A stretch of 64,000 nt of DNA, from the NCBI GenBank assembly GCA_003255065.1, contig QAOA01003028.1:1738440-1802439 (forward strand), in the 5' to 3' direction. Source of the DNA: Cercis canadensis. Lineage: Eukaryota; Streptophyta; Magnoliopsida; Fabales; Fabaceae. The notes under the pieces were generated by a model. That model did no database searches and was not told the origin of the DNA. It worked only from the letters and a program-made list of their open reading frames with translations. Shown here one piece after another: positions 59,185 through 64,000 of this stretch (position 1 is its first letter; each line of letters begins with the position of its first letter). Both the position numbers and the translations under genes were made by a program.

Positions 59185-61165
59185 TTAGCTACCTGTGAAT
59201 TGTTGAGAAGGATAGGATGTTGATCGTGCTTGATCAAAAGCTACATTGTAAAGGTTTTGTAAATCAGTTTCCCAAGCTGTAGAGGGTGGTAGAACTTGCT
59301 GCAGTTCACATTAATAGAATTCAAGTTATAAAATTGGTAACTGTAACAATGAAGAGTAGAAGATGGGTTTACAAAGAAGAAACTTACTGTGAAACAAGAT
59401 GAGTCAAGAAACGTTTCGGGCAACGAAACAGGAGCACTGATGGTCCTTCTGAGCCCCATATCTGGAGGGTTAATCCCCATATCTAATCCACAACATGAAA
59501 CAATTTGTTGTGCTGAATTGAACTGAAGATATGCAGGGTTAGTCATTTCTGCTGATGACACCCCTATGGTTGGATAACTTGGGTCACAAGCAGGAAACAC
59601 CTGTGGGCATCAAATAGAAAAGAGTGTGTCAGTAACAGAGGGAATCGCACACAAACACTTCAATCAATGTAATTGAGATTAAAGAAAGGAACTTTAGGGT
59701 CAAATTCTATTTTCCTTACCTCTTTAGCAAACAGATCATCAATGTTGAAGTCAAGTCTTGGGTTTACAGCAGCTAGCTTCATTGACAAGAACTGCATGTC
59801 ATATATTTAGTAAGTCACATGGCTTTTATTAGATGATAAAAATATGAATTTCAAAGGTAAAGACAAGAGAGTGAAGTGGTGGGGCTAACCTCTACTTGTC
59901 TTTGAAGGGATTGAACATAGTTGATGATTTCATCAAGCATTCCAGCTTTTCCTGTAATTTTGTTACAACCCGGTACTAAATCTTGCAAATACTTCATTCT
60001 CTCGCTGATTTTTTCCCTTCTAACCTGCATAAAACAGAGTATCAACTTTTTAATTTTAAGAGGGAAATTCTACAGAGAAAATGTTATGAACATTGCAGCA
60101 GGTATACGTCAGAAAAATAAAAAAAAAATCTTAATTTTTACTCACTCTTTCAGCTAAGCTATGGCTATCAGTGGCTTGGCCGCGACGTGCTCTGACATGA
60201 ATGTAATCAGGCTTTTGAACCTCAGATGCTTTTGAATTATCCTTAGAAGTGTCTGCAGATGTTTCTCTATTGTTGTTATTTGCGGTCGTTGTGGTGTTCT
60301 TGGTGCTGGTTTGCTCTGTGATTTTGGATTCCCCTTCCTCAGCACACACTTTGATCTTCTTGTCTTTGTGATTATTATTTTCTGCAACAGCCTACACAAT
60401 CACAAAACAATATTCATCATTGGTTTAACCAAAACTGACCAAACAGAAACAGTGACATCTTGCAAGATCGTAGAAACTAAAACAGGGTATTTTATGTCAT
60501 GGCCAATAAAACCCAGTGTGTATAAGTGTGTGTTGCTTAGTTTGTTCAGAGAAAAGAATACACACCTTGGGGTTCTGAGTTTTCTCAGCTTTCCTCTTGC
60601 TGAAATTTTCTCTGCCGCCACTAGCAGAGCTCATCTTCTCCAATAATATCAGCTCCTTGCCTTTACCGTCGGCAACTGCTTTCACCGGCACAGAAGGTGG
60701 GCAGCTACAAGTCCTTGAAATCGCAGAATTCACATCAACCCCTGATGACCCGAATCCCGTAGCGAGCATATCAAACTTACCCAATTCGGGCCACCCATTA
60801 ACCAAACCCGGGTCAGGCTTCAATGACGGAGCCTGAGCGACGACCTCACCGAACGCCGAGTCGGTGCCGCCAGCAGCCATGATCAACCCCTGAGAATTCT
60901 CAATTTGCAGTTGCAGAGGAGAGAAGACAGCGTTAAACCCAGTTCCACATAAATAGCTTTGATGATGCTGGTTCTGTTGTTGTTGTTGGTGGTGGTGGTG
61001 GTGGTGGTGGTGGTGTTGAAGTTGAAGGTGTTGCTGATCTTGTGGCATCTTCGTCCTTGTCCTTTGCCTTTCCAATACTGTCATGTCCGAGCAGTTCCCT
61101 GCGAGATTCCCCGAAGTGTTGAGACAGTGCAACATGTTATTATTATTATTAATATTTCTGTTCAT
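59185..61165 (-). CDS. bHLH transcription factor, CIB1 clade (subfamily XII)
   Basis: Six exons on the minus strand (61165-60566, 60391-60146, 60024-59890, 59791-59720, 59600-59388, 59298-59185) encode 459 aa. The bHLH domain at about residues 268-327 starts [18 protein letters not shown] and continues [20 protein letters not shown]. It has the H277-E281-R285 triad for E-box/G-box binding and the helix 2 sequence [17 protein letters not shown]. This sequence is typical of the Arabidopsis CIB1/bHLH63, bHLH62, bHLH78 and BEE group, which promote flowering or growth with cryptochrome and brassinosteroids. The N-terminus has a His/Gln tract (residues 43-69). A Lys-rich, Asn/Thr-rich linker precedes the domain. 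The C-terminus has [19 protein letters not shown] nuclear location is expected. It is longer than Arabidopsis CIB1, so the exact orthologue is open. Confidence 0.88.
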
Positions 61166-62560
61166 AAAACAGACCAGTACTGCCTCTGTCTCTGCTTGTA
61201 GCTGATGCTAAGGTACGCAGTGGGGATGGGGTGCTTGAAAAGGCAGTGTACTAATTACTAACTAGTAAATACTACTTTAGAGGAGGTAAAATAAGTAGGT
61301 CCAATAACCCCTCATGCCCAACACACCAAGAAGCTCTTGTGACTTGTGAGATGAAGGTACACTGTTGCTAACGTGCGCGTTTGCAGAAAAGGAGGGTCAG
61401 AGAAAAAGAGGAAAAACAATGAATTGTAAGGTTGAAGAAGACGAGGGGGTTGGGTATATATATATATATATATAAAGATAAATGAGAAAATAAAAATATA
61501 TTTTTTTTATTTTGGGATTTAGAAAACTAAAAATTAAAAGAATAATTAAAAAAAATAGCCGGAGAGTGCCGGAATCTGACAACAACTGGCCGGAATTATT
61601 AGGAGAGAAAAAGAGGATAGGAGGGTACGGGAAAGAAAGAAAGAAAAGGCGGAGACTACTGGGGCAGAGAGCCAACCAATGTATCCATAACCGAGGCCGT
61701 GGGCGTTGGGTCCCACTGATATGACCGCCACGTGAGCATGTCCCAAGCACACCAATACAAGAACGTTTTAAGTTTCTCACTTCTCACAAACGGGGTTTTA
61801 ATAACTCTCCAACCAACTTTCTCAATATCCCGTAATCTCTTTTTGTGTTTCATGCTTCAAACTTCACATGTTGTAATTCTATATTATTTAACTTTTAATC
61901 AACATTTTTGAACGTTCATTCATTTTTCCTATTTCATTTGGGAATGTCGAAGGATTGAAATCTTATTACGGGACTATTTATCCTCATTAAACCCTTAAAA
62001 TAAAATAAAGCATCAAGTTTGATTTAATTTTATGCTTAGTATTGTTACCACTAAAAATTATTTTTTTTGCATTAAATAAATCAATTTAAAATTTTAATTC
62101 AAAATATTGAAGAATAAAAATAAAACTTAAAACCTTGAACTTATTAAAAACCAGTTACATTTCTATTTTATTTTGATAATAATACTAATCTATTTCTTTA
62201 TTAAAAATATTTGAAATTTTTTATTATATATATTTACTTTAGGTAAATGAGAAAAAACACCTAGTGTTATTTGAGAAAATAATCCAAAAAAAAATTTGAT
62301 CTCTAATCAAATATTTGGCTCAATAACACTGCCAATTGAGTCAAGATTTTTTTATTATTTTTTGATTATAAGATATAGCTTTGAATATAAATATCTTTAT
62401 TCTAAATTTTTTTTTTTTTTTGTAAGCGCTCACATCTTTAAAGATCTAATATTTGTATTCCTACCCAAAAAAATTATCTAATATTTATATGTTTGCAATC
62501 TTCTTTTTTTTGTTTTTATGTATTTAACATAGAGAGGAATGGGAGGATTTGTCATCGTGT
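61166..62560. other. Upstream region of bHLH gene and AT-rich spacer
   Basis: The leader and promoter of the bHLH gene lie in the first few hundred bases. A TA microsatellite sits at 61455-61474, and a CACGTG-like core (CCACGTGAG) at about 61728. From 61860 the DNA is very AT-rich. No gene. Confidence 0.5.
61455..61474. repeat. (TA)n microsatellite
   Basis: About ten TA units in the region upstream of the bHLH gene. Confidence 0.9.
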
Positions 62561-62880
62561 TTTTCTGGGCCCCGTGAAGAATGGCGGGAAGTCGGACAAA
62601 GTTACGTCTAAACCCACATGGGCGCTTCCACGTGGTAGTTTATGGAGCTTTGGATCTGACATGTCAGTTGATGACGTGGGGAAACGGGGAATTAGTCCCT
62701 ACTGATTGGTACTTGTTACCTGGGAAGTTGCGAGACACCACAGAATGCGTTGAACTCTACAGGAAGCCTCGAGCGTATCTGACACTGCCCTCAAGTATTG
62801 GCGGTGTACTCCACGTGCCATCAATGAAAGTGTACAGTACTTTGATGATTACTTGATCTTTCTAGCTGAAGATTCTGCAG
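62560..62880. other. GC-richer island with ACGTG cores, no gene assigned
   Basis: About 300 bp with clearly higher GC than the flanks. It has several ACGTG cores (near 62629, 62673 and 62813). An open frame of 91 codons (62581-62856) runs through it without recognisable homology. It could be a promoter or first-exon region of a gene beyond the window, or a relic of one. Confidence 0.35.
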
Positions 62881-64000
62881 GTATTAAGGTCTTGTCAGCC
62901 TCCTTTCTAAAAATAGTAACCCCTATTATTATAATAATCTTCTGATTTGTGGTAGTATCTTTGTCTTTAATAGCATGCTTTTGCAACTAACTTTCTAATT
63001 AAACCCCTAATGATACCTCAATAATGGAAGAAGTAGACAAAAACTCTATTTTTACACGAATATTGTTGGTGCCAAAAAATTGTGTGAGTAATACTATTTT
63101 AATCATGACATATTCTTCATGGGCGAAAAAAAAAAAACATTTACATCTTTTACCATTTTTTATTACTTTTGGTGGGGTTAAAATTAGATTTTTTTATGAA
63201 AAAATTAGAGTCATTTAAATTTTAATTGAATCATTTAATATATTTTTATGGAGATTTTTTTGGATATTTTTAGTATTTACATAATATGTCATATCACATA
63301 AGAATAGTCAATATGTGAATGATATGTGTATAAATTAATTGTTTTAAGTTTGTTTGAGAAAATAAAATAAATTATAATTATCTTTAATAAAATATAAAAA
63401 TTACGTATACTTACCACATCAGTGTAGTATGACATGCTCATGCGGTATCATAAAATCTCTGTTCTTTTATATAGTTCAAATTTTATAGCACTCTTTTAAG
63501 TAGTGAGACAAATATTATCATTTATGCCACACCTAAACATACCCAAAAAAAAAAAGGTGAATCTAGTATTTTTTCAATATATAAATTAATATAGACATAG
63601 ATATGGTCTATAGATACCTCTTCTTTAATCTTTAACAGCTTAAATAGTCCGTTAAAATATTCTTTAACATCTTTCTAAGAGCATCTAAAAAGATAAAGAA
63701 CAATTTCAAAAGTTTTTTAGAAAGTTTATCAAATACTTAACATTTAGTACTTGCGCTTGTAATAAGTAGAAGTCATCTATGAAACCAAATTCAACCTTAA
63801 ATGAAAAAGGAAAAGGGCTACAGTGTACCGTTATGCATTGATGCAAACATATGTAACTTTTTAAATACAGAAAAGTGCATCTTCAATTAAAAGAGCATAT
63901 ATATTTATTAAAAATAAAAGGTAAATAGCAATATTGCATAATCATGACCTTAGCACATTACCATAGATAATTATCCAACCGATCCATCTATGTGGCTTTG
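62881..64000. other. AT-rich DNA to the window edge
   Basis: No gene, repeat structure or RNA gene recognised in the last 1.1 kb. Confidence 0.5.

Noticed and set aside
60959-61201. Plus-strand frame rich in Val and Leu
   Set aside because: It is the antisense of the His/Gln repeat in the bHLH gene, whose exon structure is complete.

Overview
The window is nuclear DNA from a flowering plant, almost certainly a woody eudicot. The genes have many short exons with GT..AG introns in AT-rich DNA. Their products are plant-specific: a plastid ADP-glucose pyrophosphorylase large subunit, DUF241 proteins, phenylcoumaran benzylic ether reductase (PCBER) and a PCH1-like photoperiod protein. Citrus or a relative would fit, but the sequence alone does not prove it. 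There is one assembly gap (36442-36513).

Layout. 1-4222: three tandem DUF241 genes on the plus strand, the first cut by the window edge. 8595-12576: a 14-exon AGPase large-subunit gene (APL1 type) behind a TATA box and a leader intron. 13482-15367: a gene for a CBS-domain SnRK1 gamma-like protein, frameshifted and lacking its last CBS domain. 15856-18849 (minus): a PCH1-like gene. 23333-25378: RER1, the Golgi-to-ER retrieval receptor. 27013-31807: SPB1, a nucleolar rRNA methyltransferase. 33232-42560 (minus): a PCBER array built by duplicating a block that includes the 3' end of SPB1. Copy A lacks exon 1, copy B is intact, copy C and a short exon-5 piece are remnants. 43527-43943 (minus): a small RING-H2 protein. 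44146-46036: an intact PLR3-type NmrA reductase, head to head with it. 46324-47205 (minus): a broken PIG-C/GPI2 copy. 54582-56186: a universal stress protein gene. 59185-61165 (minus): a CIB1-clade bHLH transcription factor.

Mobile DNA fills the right half. A 4.3-kb element with arms of about 580-600 bp (50166-54490) carries pieces of a host macro/CRAL-TRIO (GDAP2-like) gene and an unidentified second fragment. A miniature LTR element (TRIM) is nested in it. It ends 91 bp before the stress-protein start codon. Other elements are a 1.5-kb TIR element with a perfect 10-bp target duplication, a 975-bp element in a PCBER intron, smaller MITEs, a tRNA-derived SINE and a solo LTR.

How the genes relate: PCBER and PLR3-type reductases are related NADPH reductases of phenylpropanoid metabolism. 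PCH1 (phytochrome B) and CIB1-clade bHLH (cryptochrome) belong to light signalling. From memory, PCH1-like, PLR3-type and CIB1-type genes are also neighbours on Arabidopsis chromosome 4, so this looks like retained gene order rather than an operon-like unit. I found no convincing unknown multi-gene system. The most novel material is the gene-capturing long-TIR element and the SPB1-tail/PCBER segmental duplication.
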